Positions 1 through 7,361 of a stretch of 9,619 nucleotides of DNA are shown piece after piece. Every line of letters begins with the position of its first letter. Position 1 is the first letter of the stretch. The DNA comes from Spartobacteria bacterium (GTDB taxonomy: Bacteria > Verrucomicrobiota > Verrucomicrobiia > Chthoniobacterales > UBA10450): the NCBI GenBank assembly GCA_003445855.1, contig DMCG01000171.1, forward strand, positions 6,368 to 15,986. Direction: 5' to 3'. The notes below the pieces were generated by a model. That model did not search any database, was not told the DNA's origin, and saw only the letters and a program-made list of their open reading frames with translations. Made by a program: the position numbers and the translations under genes.

Positions 1-2753
1 GGCAAAAGGCGTTTCGGATCGTCGCCGCCGTATTCGATGCTGACATCTTTGGTGGGACGCAGGTCCCAATTCATCCGCGTGAGACCAGGTGCGCCCGGCG
101 CTTTTAGATTTGCCACTGGTTGCCCGCTCGATTTCGTCACGGCGATTTTGATTTCATCGCCGGTGAATTCTTTCACCCAAACGGTGAAGAGCGCGCCTTC
201 GGACGGATTCGTGCCGCGATAAATACCTTTGCCATTCCAATCCGCGAATCCCGGTTGGAGATAAGTGCCGGTCACCGAGCGCACACTAAACAAATGTGCG
301 GGCTTCGCCGCGATCTCGGGCGTGAGTTCGCGCAGCGGAACGGTGTCGTCGAGAATGGCGATACTGCGGCCGTGCGTTCCGATCACAAGATCGGATGTGC
401 GCGGATGAATTTGCACGTCATCCACGCGCACCGCCGGCACATCAGCGATACGAATCCAATGCGTCCCTTGATCAAACGACGCAAACAATCCGAAGTGCGT
501 GCCGGCGTAAAGCAATCGCGGATTGACCGGGTCCTCGCGCATGACTTCGACCGGATCGTTAGGCGGAAGATCGCCCACGACCGATTGCCATGTTTTGCCA
601 AGATCGACAGTACGCAAAATCATCGGGCGATCGTCACCCGCGCGATAAGCATTTGTCACGACATACGCCGCATTCGAATCGTGCGCGCTCGCCTCGATCC
701 GCACAACCCATTGCCCGCGCGCCGGCTCCGGCAGGTTTCCGGTCAATTCCGTCCACCTGCCGCCATCATTTTCCGTGACCCAAAGACGGCCGTCATCTGT
801 GCCGGCCCACAACAATCCCGCGCGCTTCGGCGATTCGGCGAGCGAATAAACGACGCCGTAGTTTTCCGCGCCACTGCCCGTGGCGGTGGCGCGCGCGGGA
901 TCGTTGCGCGTCAAATCCGGGCTGATGACCATGTATTTCTCCGCGCGATCGGTCAATCGGAAAACATGATTGCCGCCCAAATAAATAACGCCGGGTTTGT
1001 GATGACTTCCGATCAGCGGCGAGTTCCAATGAAACCGGTACTGCGGCTGACCTTCCGGCGGCGCGGGCCGTAACCGCCGCAGCTCGCCATTGCGCAGATT
1101 GATGCGATGGACTTCGCCGCCCTGGCTTTCGGCATAAAAAACATCGCGGTCGCTCGGGTCGAATACGACGTAAAAACCGTCGCCGCCGGCGAGAGCAGTC
1201 CAATCGGAATTACGAATTCCTTCTTTACTTTGCACGCCGCTCGGACCGACCCAGTTCTCATTGTCCTGCAATCCGCCGGCGATTCGGAAGTAGGGTTTCG
1301 TGTCATCGAGCGTGATCCGATAAAATTCTCCCGACGGAATTCGATTGAGATGATCCCATCCTTTCCCGGCCGCGAACGTTTGATAAACGCCGCCATCGGT
1401 TCCGAGCAATACACGCTGACACACCGGCGGTTTCGGCGGTTTGTTTTTGTCCTCGGGCTTCGGGGGTTTTGCCGGCGGCACCGTGCCCGGCTGGATCACC
1501 ATTGCGTGGCAATCGGGATGCACTTTCTCGGAAAGATCTTCGCGAAAGTTTTTGCCGCCATCGTCTGAAACGAGCAAGCCGAATCCGAGCGCGTAAACAC
1601 GCTGATCGTTCGCGGGATCGATCCGGATTTGGCTGAAGTAAAATGGGCGCGAATTAATCGCGCTGACGCGAGTCCATTTCTCCCCGCCATCTTCCGAACG
1701 AAAAACGCCGCCGCTTCGGCTGCGCAATTCGTTGATATCGCTGGAGCCGCCTTCGTAACTCTGCACAATCGCCATCACGATCTTCGGATTGTTGGCTGAA
1801 ACCGCGAGACCGATTCGCCCGGTTTGCCCCGGTAAGCCGCCGGCTAATTTTTTCCAACTCGCGCCGCCATTCGTGCTTTTGAAAATGCCGCCAATGTCTT
1901 CGCCGCCAGTCGCAGCCGGGCCGGAAGTAAAACTCCACGGCGTGCGCTGTCGCGCGTAGAGAGCCGCGTAAACAGTTTCTGGATTGCCAGGATCGACCAT
2001 CACATCGCAACAGCCGGTACGCGCATTGTGCGGTGCGGGCGCTTGCAAAATAAGTTTCCAGTTTTTGCCGGCGTCGGTGGTTTTGAAGAGGCCGCGCTCA
2101 CCTCCATCGGTCCAGAGATGACCGCTTGCAGCCACGTACGCAACTTCCGGTTTTTTTGGATCGACAACGATGCGTCCAATGGCGCGACTGTCCTTTAATC
2201 CGACGTTCTGCCAATTCTCCCCGCCATCGGTCGAACGGTAGACGCCATTGCCCCAGCCGGAGGAATTTCGATCGTTCGCTTCGCCAGACCCTACCCAAAT
2301 CACATCCGAATCAGACGGCGCAATCGCGATGGCGCCGATCGAAAGCACAGATTGTTTGTCGAAAATCGGGTCAAACGAAACGCCGTTGTCGCCCGTTTTG
2401 AAAACGCCGCCGTGGGCGAGGCCGACGTAAAAAACAAACGGATTTCGCGGATCGAGTGCGATGTCCGATACACGACCGCCCATCACGGCAGGTCCGATGG
2501 AGCGCGCTTTCAGATTTTTGAAAAGCACGTCGGTAAGTTGCGGCGCAGGCGCGGACGGCGGCGGAATCGCAGCCGACGACAAGGGCGGCGTCGTGCTTTC
2601 CGGCGAGGCGGCTGGCGAGGCGAGGTTCTCCGGTGAAGCGCTTGGTGAAGCTTTCGACTCAGGGCGATGGAGCGGATCTTCTTGAGCTGGCAAAAGACAC
2701 GCCGCGGAAATCGAAAGCAAAGAGCCGTAGAAAAAACGAAGTCGAGAACGCAT
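1..2753 (-). CDS. Exported Asp-box (BNR/VPS10-sortilin-like) beta-propeller protein, C-terminus cut by window edge
   Basis: I translated the minus strand from ATG at 2753 and found no stop down to base 1, giving 917 codons; the 3' end lies outside the window. Residues 1-24 look like an export signal (basic start, hydrophobic core, probable cleavage after LPA). Residues 31-71 are a Pro/Ser/Ala-rich linker. The rest is a multi-bladed propeller with Asp-box turns (S/T-x-D-x-G-x-x-W type) at about 174-181, 225-232, 293-300, 353-360, 396-403, 660-667, 715-722 and 759-766. The stretches LGTDGGVY (450-457), GGLQDNENWVGPSG (493-506) and SPDLT (611-615) match the large 'glycosyl hydrolase, BNR repeat' proteins of Acidobacteriota and Verrucomicrobiota. 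These usually exceed 1000 residues, so perhaps 100-200 are missing. The tail (LTRMNWDLRP, 891-900) resembles their terminal Ig-like part. No glycosidase catalytic residues are evident, so ligand or enzymatic role is unknown. A Pro/Lys-rich insert sits at 426-443. No Shine-Dalgarno precedes the start. Confidence 0.88.
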   Translation of the reverse strand, partial: MRSRLRFFYGSLLSISAACLLPAQEDPLHRPESKASPSASPENLASPAASPESTTPPLSSAAIPPPSAPAPQLTDVLFKNLKARSIGPAVMGGRVSDIALDPRNPFVFYVGLAHGGVFKTGDNGVSFDPIFDKQSVLSIGAIAIAPSDSDVIWVGSGEANDRNSSGWGNGVYRSTDGGENWQNVGLKDSRAIGRIVVDPKKPEVAYVAASGHLWTDGGERGLFKTTDAGKNWKLILQAPAPHNARTGCCDVMVDPGNPETVYAALYARQRTPWSFTSGPAATGGEDIGGIFKSTNGGASWKKLAGGLPGQTGRIGLAVSANNPKIVMAIVQSYEGGSSDINELRSRSGGVFRSEDGGEKWTRVSAINSRPFYFSQIRIDPANDQRVYALGFGLLVSDDGGKNFREDLSEKVHPDCHAMVIQPGTVPPAKPPKPEDKNKPPKPPVCQRVLLGTDGGVYQTFAAGKGWDHLNRIPSGEFYRITLDDTKPYFRIAGGLQDNENWVGPSGVQSKEGIRNSDWTALAGGDGFYVVFDPSDRDVFYAESQGGEVHRINLRNGELRRLRPAPPEGQPQYRFHWNSPLIGSHHKPGVIYLGGNHVFRLTDRAEKYMVISPDLTRNDPARATATGSGAENYGVVYSLAESPKRAGLLWAGTDDGRLWVTENDGGRWTELTGNLPEPARGQWVVRIEASAHDSNAAYVVTNAYRAGDDRPMILRTVDLGKTWQSVVGDLPPNDPVEVMREDPVNPRLLYAGTHFGLFASFDQGTHWIRIADVPAVRVDDVQIHPRTSDLVIGTHGRSIAILDDTVPLRELTPEIAAKPAHLFSVRSVTGTYLQPGFADWNGKGIYRGTNPSEGALFTVWVKEFTGDEIKIAVTKSSGQPVANLKAPGAPGLTRMNWDLRPTKDVSIEYGGDDPKRLL

Positions 2754-2820
2754 AGCCGCATATTCTAACGAATGCCCGGCGGTTTGCGACGCGCGAAATG
2801 CGCGTATCGTCACGAAGTCT
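2754..2820. promoter_or_regulatory. Divergent intergenic region with an inverted repeat
   Basis: These 67 bp separate the start codons of the minus-strand propeller gene and plus-strand fabI, so both promoters must lie here or inside the opposite gene. A perfect inverted repeat, ACGCGC (2789-2794), 5-nt spacer, GCGCGT (2800-2805), ends 15 nt before the fabI ATG; it could be an operator or a 5'-UTR hairpin. On the minus strand TAGAAT (2767-2762) matches the -10 consensus at 5 of 6 positions, but it lies only 8 nt from the propeller ATG. Using it would give an almost leaderless transcript, and no good -35 is visible. The regulatory role is inference. Confidence 0.3.
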
Positions 2821-3597
2821 ATGACTCCACAAGTATTGGCAGGAAAAACTGGCGTTGTATTCGGAGTGGCGAACAAACGCAGTATCGCTTGGGCGATCGC
2901 GAAAGCGTGGGCGGCCGCCGGGGCGCGTTTGATTTTCAACTATCAAGGCGAGCGGTTGAAGGAAAACGTCGAGGAACTTGTCGGCGAATTCGGCGAACAA
3001 ACGCCGCTGTTTCCGTGCGACGTCTCGAGCGATGACGAGATCAAATCATTTTTCGAAAAAGTCCGCGGCCAAAGTGAACATGTCGATCTTATGCTGCATT
3101 CGCTTGCGTTTGCGCCGAAGGAAGCGCTGGAAGGCGATTTTCTCAGCACGACGCGCGAAGCGTTCCGCACCGCGCACGACATCAGTGCCTATTCGCTGGT
3201 TGCGCTTGCGCGCGACGTTGCGCCGCTGATGACGAACGGCGGCAGCATTGTCGCCATGACCTATTACGGCTCGAAGAAAGTCGTGCCGCATTACAACGTC
3301 ATGGGGGTGGCGAAAGCGAGTCTCGAGGCGAGCACGCGTTATCTCGCTTACGATCTCGGCCCGAAGAAAATTCGAGTGAACTGCATTTCTGCCGGACCGG
3401 TCAACACGCTGGCCGCGCGCGGCATCAGCGGCTTCATGTCGATGTTGAAACATTATCAGGAACGCGCGCCGTTGAAACGCAGCTGCGATCCGGCCGAGCT
3501 TGGTGAGACCGGCGTCTTTCTTGCGAGCGACGGCGCGGCGGCGATCACCGGACAGGTCATCTATGTTGATGGCGGCTATCAGATCATGGGGATGTGA
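2821..3597 (+). CDS. fabI: Enoyl-[acyl-carrier-protein] reductase, NADH-type FabI
   Basis: A full-length 258-residue short-chain dehydrogenase that reduces trans-2-enoyl-ACP to acyl-ACP, the last step of each fatty-acid elongation cycle, in the cytoplasm. The N-terminal nucleotide-binding segment GVANKRSIAWAIA (15-27) is the FabI variant of the Rossmann glycine motif. The catalytic set is present with FabI spacing: Tyr148, Tyr158 and Lys165 in YNVMGVAK, corresponding to Tyr146/Tyr156/Lys163 of the E. coli enzyme. SAGPVNTLAARGI (190-202) is the substrate-loop region and VDGGYQIMGM the usual C-terminus. Residue Ala96 in HSLAFAP occupies the position of E. coli Gly93; Ala is also found there in S. 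aureus FabI, so no drug phenotype can be inferred. Length equals the family norm. The start is the first ATG, giving the canonical MxxxxLxGKxGVVFGVA opening, although no clear Shine-Dalgarno precedes it. The downstream oxidase gene probably overlaps its 3' end. Confidence 0.96.
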   Translation: MTPQVLAGKTGVVFGVANKRSIAWAIAKAWAAAGARLIFNYQGERLKENVEELVGEFGEQTPLFPCDVSSDDEIKSFFEKVRGQSEHVDLMLHSLAFAPKEALEGDFLSTTREAFRTAHDISAYSLVALARDVAPLMTNGGSIVAMTYYGSKKVVPHYNVMGVAKASLEASTRYLAYDLGPKKIRVNCISAGPVNTLAARGISGFMSMLKHYQERAPLKRSCDPAELGETGVFLASDGAAAITGQVIYVDGGYQIMGM

Positions 3598-5005
3598 GCA
3601 TTTCCAATTTCCAATTGCTCAAACGAAAGCTCGTAAACTAAAAGCGCAACTCGTCGAGTTGCTTGGCGTCGAGTGCGTGAGCGATGAGGCCGACGTGCTC
3701 GCGGCGCACAGTGGCGACAAATGGTTCGCGGCAGAGGAACCGGAAGTTGTCGTGTTTGCAAGATCGACAATCGATGTTTCGAAGCTGTTGAAGTTTGCGT
3801 CGCAGGAAAAAATTCCGGTGACGGCGCGTGGCGCCGGTTTTGGCTACGTCGGCGGCTGCGTGCCGGTGCGAAAGGGAATCGCGCTTTCCCTCATGCGAAT
3901 GAATCGCATCAAGGAAATTCACTTCGCCGATGCAATCGTAATCGTGGAACCCGGAGTGATCACCGCGGATCTCAAGGCGGCCGTGCAGGCGCAGAGATTA
4001 TTTTATCCGCCCGATCCGGCGAGCATGAAAGATTGCAGCATTGGCGGAAATATCGCGACCAACGCCGGTGGCCCGCGCTGTTTGAAATACGGCGTGACGC
4101 GCAATTACGTCGTCGGTCTCGAAGTCGTGCTCGCGCATGGCGAAGTACTGCGAACTGGCGGCCGCGTTCACAAAAACAAAACAGGGTTCAACTTAATCGG
4201 CTTGTTTGTCGGTTCGGAAGGAATGCTGGGCGTCGTGACGGAAATCACGTTGCGGCTACTGCCGCTGCCGCCGGCACGCGCGACATTGTCCGCCGCATTC
4301 GCAACCATGGCGCAAGCCGCCGCCGCCGTGCAGGAAATTTTCGCGCAGGGATTTCTGCCCTCGTCATTAGAGATCGCCGATAGCTTCACGCTGGAAGCGG
4401 CACGTCGCGATCTCGGAAAATCAATTGTCCCCGCGGGCAGCGCGCATCTGCTTGTCGATCTTGATGGGCAGGAGGAGAGCGTGCGCGGCGAAGCGGCAGC
4501 GATTCACGAGTTGCTGGCGCAGAAAAAGCCAAATGCGCTCGAAATGGCGATGGGCGAAACGGATTGCGAAAAGCTGTGGGCGTTGCGACGGGAGTTTAGC
4601 AATTCACTGCGTGCGACCGGCTTGACGAAATTGAACCAGGACGTGGTCGTGCCGCGAAGTCGTATTGTCGATCTTGTCGAGTTCGCGGAGAAGCTGCAGC
4701 ACAAACATGGATTTCCGATCGCGTGTTTCGGTCACGCCGGCGACGGCAACATTCACGTCAACATCATGGCGGATCGGTACAATCGTGAGGCAACCGTGCG
4801 CGAAAAAGTCGATCGCGCTCTCGACGAACTTTTCGCGCAAGTTCTGGCGTGGGGCGGCGTGATTACCGGCGAACACGGAATCGGGCTGGCGAAAAAACGC
4901 TGGTGGCCGGAGGCGATGAGCGAAGTCGCGCGCGATTTGCATCGCAAGCTCAAAGACATTCTCGATCCAGACGGAATTTTGAATCCGGGCAAATTTATTG
5001 ACTAA
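3563..5005 (+). CDS. glcD: FAD-linked oxidase, glycolate/D-lactate dehydrogenase subunit GlcD-like
   Basis: A 480-residue flavoprotein of the PCMH-type FAD family that oxidises 2-hydroxy acids such as glycolate or D-lactate. The FAD domain covers roughly residues 50-230: EPEVVVFARSTIDVSKLLKF, then GAGFGYVGGC (90-99), PPDP (149-152), SIGGNIATNAGGPRCLKYG (159-177), KNKTGFN (204-210) and GSEGMLG (217-223). The C-terminal FAD-oxidase domain carries FGHAGDGNIHVNI (389-401), GEHGIGLAKK (436-445) and NPGKF near the end. The start is uncertain. The frame is open back to an ATG at 3500 deep inside fabI, but the residues there are fabI shadow. ATG 3563 has GGACAGG (3550-3556) six bases upstream and overlaps fabI by 35 nt; ATG 3569 and TTG 3659 are alternatives. 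E. coli GlcD works with GlcE and the Fe-S protein GlcF, and neither is adjacent here, so substrate and electron acceptor are open. D-lactate or other 2-hydroxy-acid specificity is equally possible. Confidence 0.88.
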   Translation: MLMAAIRSWGCEHFQFPIAQTKARKLKAQLVELLGVECVSDEADVLAAHSGDKWFAAEEPEVVVFARSTIDVSKLLKFASQEKIPVTARGAGFGYVGGCVPVRKGIALSLMRMNRIKEIHFADAIVIVEPGVITADLKAAVQAQRLFYPPDPASMKDCSIGGNIATNAGGPRCLKYGVTRNYVVGLEVVLAHGEVLRTGGRVHKNKTGFNLIGLFVGSEGMLGVVTEITLRLLPLPPARATLSAAFATMAQAAAAVQEIFAQGFLPSSLEIADSFTLEAARRDLGKSIVPAGSAHLLVDLDGQEESVRGEAAAIHELLAQKKPNALEMAMGETDCEKLWALRREFSNSLRATGLTKLNQDVVVPRSRIVDLVEFAEKLQHKHGFPIACFGHAGDGNIHVNIMADRYNREATVREKVDRALDELFAQVLAWGGVITGEHGIGLAKKRWWPEAMSEVARDLHRKLKDILDPDGILNPGKFID

Positions 5006-5105
5006 GCCGAATTTGCGTCGAGGTTTGACGGCTTTGCTGCGGCGCAGCTGAAAAACTCGCCGCGATTTACGCGCATCTGGGTCCTCGCGACCGAATTAAT
5101 TAGAG

Positions 5106-5120
5106 AAGGCATTGTGCCTT
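5106..5120. other. Short hairpin-forming inverted repeat in the 146-bp gap after glcD
   Basis: AAGGCA (5106-5111), TTG, TGCCTT (5115-5120) is a perfect 6-bp inverted repeat with a 3-nt loop, 31 nt before the next start codon. There is no real U-run after it, so it is a poor intrinsic terminator and might instead be a leader hairpin. Nearby, GCTGC (5036-5040), GGC, GCAGC (5044-5048) forms a second weak hairpin 31 nt past the glcD stop. Apart from these, the stretch 5006-5151 holds no recognised gene. Confidence 0.25.
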
Positions 5121-5137
5121 TGTTCCAGCTTTGCGCT

Positions 5138-5141
5138 GAGG
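5138..5141 (+). promoter_or_regulatory. Probable ribosome binding site for the 5152 gene
   Basis: GAGG lies 10 nt before ATG 5152 and 5 nt before another ATG at 5147. The latter reads ATG-AAA-TGA, so it ends after two codons and overlaps the 5152 start (ATGA). The longer product therefore must start at 5152. This is one of the few recognisable Shine-Dalgarno sequences in the window. Confidence 0.4.
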
Positions 5142-5151
5142 CCATCATGAA

Positions 5152-6012
5152 ATGAAACCCGGAACGATTACTCACACGATTGCCGTCTTGCTTTCGTCGG
5201 TTTCATCTCTTTTCGCGCACTCGACGCCGGCAAAAGCAGAGCCTGCCAAGATAAAGCTCAGCAAAAAATCGGACAAATTGTCGGAAGATCTTATGCTTAA
5301 TGTCGATTCGATCGCGTTTGCGCCGCGTCATCTGAAATCGGCTCCCCTAACAGCAGGGGAACGTTATCCGTGGAAACGAGAAATTGTGACGACGGTTTTC
5401 TGGATTGGGGAAGCACCGAGCGGAAATAATCCAGTGCCGAATCACTCGAGCTCGTGGGACAAGGATTGGGCAAAGAGTTACGGTGGCTTCGACGATCCAA
5501 ATTCCGCGCGTCGGAGCGATTACATGCCGGTAAAATTCACGCCCCGGCAGAATCCGTTTTATTGCGCGCTCCCCTACAACGACAAGGCATCCACCGGCCA
5601 TCGGCCGGAAGCGCCGCGCGTCGTGCCGTGGTTCAAGGAAGCGTACCAAGGCCCCGGCGTTTCCACTTGCAAAGGTCGATGGATCTCGATCCACAAAGGC
5701 AATCGAACGGTTTATGCGCAATGGGAAGACGCGGGGCCGTTCCGCACCGACCACTGGCAATACGTTTTTGGCGATGAACGTCCGAAACCCAATCTCAACA
5801 GAGGCGCGGGGCTCGATGTTTCTCCGGCCGTGCGCGACTACCTCGGGTTAGAAGAAACTGATGTGACCGATTGGAAGTTTGTCGATTTTAGCGAAGTGCC
5901 GCGCGGTCCGTGGTCAAAGTTGGGAGAAAACAACACGTTTGTGATCAACGATCGCAAGGCAGGACGCACTCTGGCAGAAGCTAAAGGCGCATTCAATCCG
6001 GTGGCGCGGTAA
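5152..6012 (+). CDS. Exported protein with a putative RlpA/expansin-like double-psi beta-barrel
   Basis: A 286-residue protein I cannot name with certainty. Residues 1-29 are a likely Sec signal (Lys2, hydrophobic core ITHTIAVLLSSVSSLFA, then an AKA-type site), so it should act in the periplasm or outside the cell. A charged stretch follows (KIKLSKKSDKLSEDL, 33-47). The central part has the order of segments seen in double-psi beta-barrels. FYCALPYND (136-144) is followed by WEDAGPF (191-197), which resembles the Asp-Arg-Gly-Pro-Phe strand of RlpA. LDVSPAVRDYLGL (221-233) then matches the 'DLSxAAxxxLG' helix that follows. The only two cysteines, Cys138 and Cys173, could form a disulfide. This suggests binding or cleavage of cell-wall or other polysaccharide, but that is inference and the domain call needs a profile search. 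It lies 8 bp upstream of the exported dehydrogenase gene, so the two are probably co-transcribed. The start ATG 5152 has a GAGG upstream. Confidence 0.72.
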   Translation: MKPGTITHTIAVLLSSVSSLFAHSTPAKAEPAKIKLSKKSDKLSEDLMLNVDSIAFAPRHLKSAPLTAGERYPWKREIVTTVFWIGEAPSGNNPVPNHSSSWDKDWAKSYGGFDDPNSARRSDYMPVKFTPRQNPFYCALPYNDKASTGHRPEAPRVVPWFKEAYQGPGVSTCKGRWISIHKGNRTVYAQWEDAGPFRTDHWQYVFGDERPKPNLNRGAGLDVSPAVRDYLGLEETDVTDWKFVDFSEVPRGPWSKLGENNTFVINDRKAGRTLAEAKGAFNPVAR

Positions 6013-6020
6013 CTCGTCAT

Positions 6021-7349
6021 TTGAGAACGAGATCGGCCCTCGAACATAAATTCCGAGCAAACGCTCGACGAGCCGCGATCCTGATCGCACTTTTGTTTCT
6101 TGCTTGCTTCATTTCCAATGCGGCCGACAGCGGCGTGCGGCAGGGAAAAGCCGCGATGGATGATTGGACAAGCGATGCGCCGGGAGCGCGGCACAAGGTC
6201 ACTGTCAATGACTTGCAGCCACCCGGTTCAAACGCTTTGGCGATTAATCCGCCTCGAATTATCAGCCATCCGCCCGGCGCCGAACTACGTGTTCCGCCCG
6301 GCTTCAAGATCGACATCTACGCAAGCGGCTTTCGCGATCCGCGATTTCTGCTAACTGCACCGAACGGTGATGTTTTTGTAACGGAGAGTCGCGCCAATCA
6401 GATCAAGGTAATTCGCGGAGATCACGCCGAATCGATTCAGCTTTTTGCCGATGCAGGTTTGAACAAACCATTCGGTCTCGCGTTTTATCCGCCCGGCGAC
6501 GATCCGCAATTTTTGTACGTTGCGAACACCGATGGAGTGATTCGTTTTCCTTATCGCAATGGAGATATGAAAGCGCGCGGCCCGGCCGAGAAATTGCCCG
6601 CGCAACTATCCGGGGGCGCCGGATTTTTGCGTAGTGGCGGACATTGGACGCGCGACATCGTTTTCGCGCCCGATGGCAGGAAAATGTACATTTCAATCGG
6701 GTCGCGCTCGAACGATTCCGACGATGCCTCGGAAGCTGATCGCGCGCGCATTTTTGAATTCAATCCTGATGGGACAGGACAGAAGGTTTACGCCTGGGGA
6801 ATTCGCAACGCCGTCGGGATCGCGTTTCGTCCCGGCACCAGCGAACTTTGGATGAGCACCAACGAACGCGACGAACTGGGCGACGATTTGGTTCCAGATT
6901 ACATCAGCAGCGTACGGCCGGGCGGCTTTTACGGCTGGCCGTGGTTTTATTTGGGCAACCATGTCGATCCTCGGCACAAAGGAAAACATGTCGATCTTGC
7001 CGAAAAAGTCGTTGTGCCTGACGTGCTCGTCCAATCACACTCCGCCACGCTTAATCTCTGCTTTTACACTGGCGATCAGTTTCCCGCTGAATACAAGGGC
7101 GACATCTTTGCCGCGTTTCATGGGTCGTGGAACCGGACTAAGCGGACCGGTTACAAAATCGTGCGGGTGCCGTTCGATCACGCAACTGGGAAAGCGCTGG
7201 GCGAATATGAAGATTTCGTGACCGGTTTTGTCACGAATCGCGGCGATGTTTGGGGCCGGCCTGTCGGAATCGCCGTGGCCAAAGATGGCGCGTTGCTTTT
7301 CAGCGAAGACGGCAACGGCACAATCTGGCGAGTGGCTTACACAAAATAA
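6021..7349 (+). CDS. Exported PQQ-type sugar/sorbosone dehydrogenase (GSDH family beta-propeller)
   Basis: A 442-residue protein resembling L-sorbosone dehydrogenase and soluble glucose dehydrogenase, six-bladed propellers that oxidise sugars with PQQ in the periplasm. The start is TTG 6021: no ATG occurs before residue 46, and this start yields a basic N-region followed by a hydrophobic core (AAILIALLFLACFISNA, 18-34) that works as a signal peptide. Family landmarks are PPGFKIDIYASG (92-103), GGHWTRDIVFAPDGRKMYIS (206-225), YAWGIRNAVGIAF (257-269), NERDELGDDLVPDYIS (281-296), GGFYGWPWFYLG (301-312), AFHGSWNRTKRTGYKIVRV (365-383) and the closing WGRPVGIAVAKDGALLFSED. By recalled comparison with Acinetobacter s-GDH, His208 would be the catalytic base and Arg262-Asn263 PQQ contacts. 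The true substrate is unknown, and many homologues are only annotated as propellers. It begins 8 bp after the exported barrel gene, an operon-like spacing. Confidence 0.85.
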   Translation: MRTRSALEHKFRANARRAAILIALLFLACFISNAADSGVRQGKAAMDDWTSDAPGARHKVTVNDLQPPGSNALAINPPRIISHPPGAELRVPPGFKIDIYASGFRDPRFLLTAPNGDVFVTESRANQIKVIRGDHAESIQLFADAGLNKPFGLAFYPPGDDPQFLYVANTDGVIRFPYRNGDMKARGPAEKLPAQLSGGAGFLRSGGHWTRDIVFAPDGRKMYISIGSRSNDSDDASEADRARIFEFNPDGTGQKVYAWGIRNAVGIAFRPGTSELWMSTNERDELGDDLVPDYISSVRPGGFYGWPWFYLGNHVDPRHKGKHVDLAEKVVVPDVLVQSHSATLNLCFYTGDQFPAEYKGDIFAAFHGSWNRTKRTGYKIVRVPFDHATGKALGEYEDFVTGFVTNRGDVWGRPVGIAVAKDGALLFSEDGNGTIWRVAYTK

Positions 7350-7361
7350 ATTAAATTGCAG

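Noticed and set aside
120..1073. A 317-codon plus-strand open frame opposite the propeller gene
   Set aside because: It is rich in Arg, His and Ile with no recognisable motifs, while the opposite strand encodes a continuous Asp-box propeller; it is an antisense shadow in GC-rich DNA.
1680..2240. Recurrent CCGCCAT-type words spaced through the first gene, considered as a repeat array
   Set aside because: They are the reverse complement of Asp-box codons (D-G-G) at irregular spacing, so they are explained by the protein repeats and are not a CRISPR or tandem DNA array.
1654..2298. Short minus-strand open frames with ATG starts inside the propeller gene
   Set aside because: They are in other frames of the same strand and read as Arg-rich text; the conserved family sequence is in the frame that starts at 2753.
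3721..4383. A 220-codon plus-strand frame within glcD
   Set aside because: Its Arg-rich, motif-free translation lies over the conserved FAD-binding motifs in the glcD frame.
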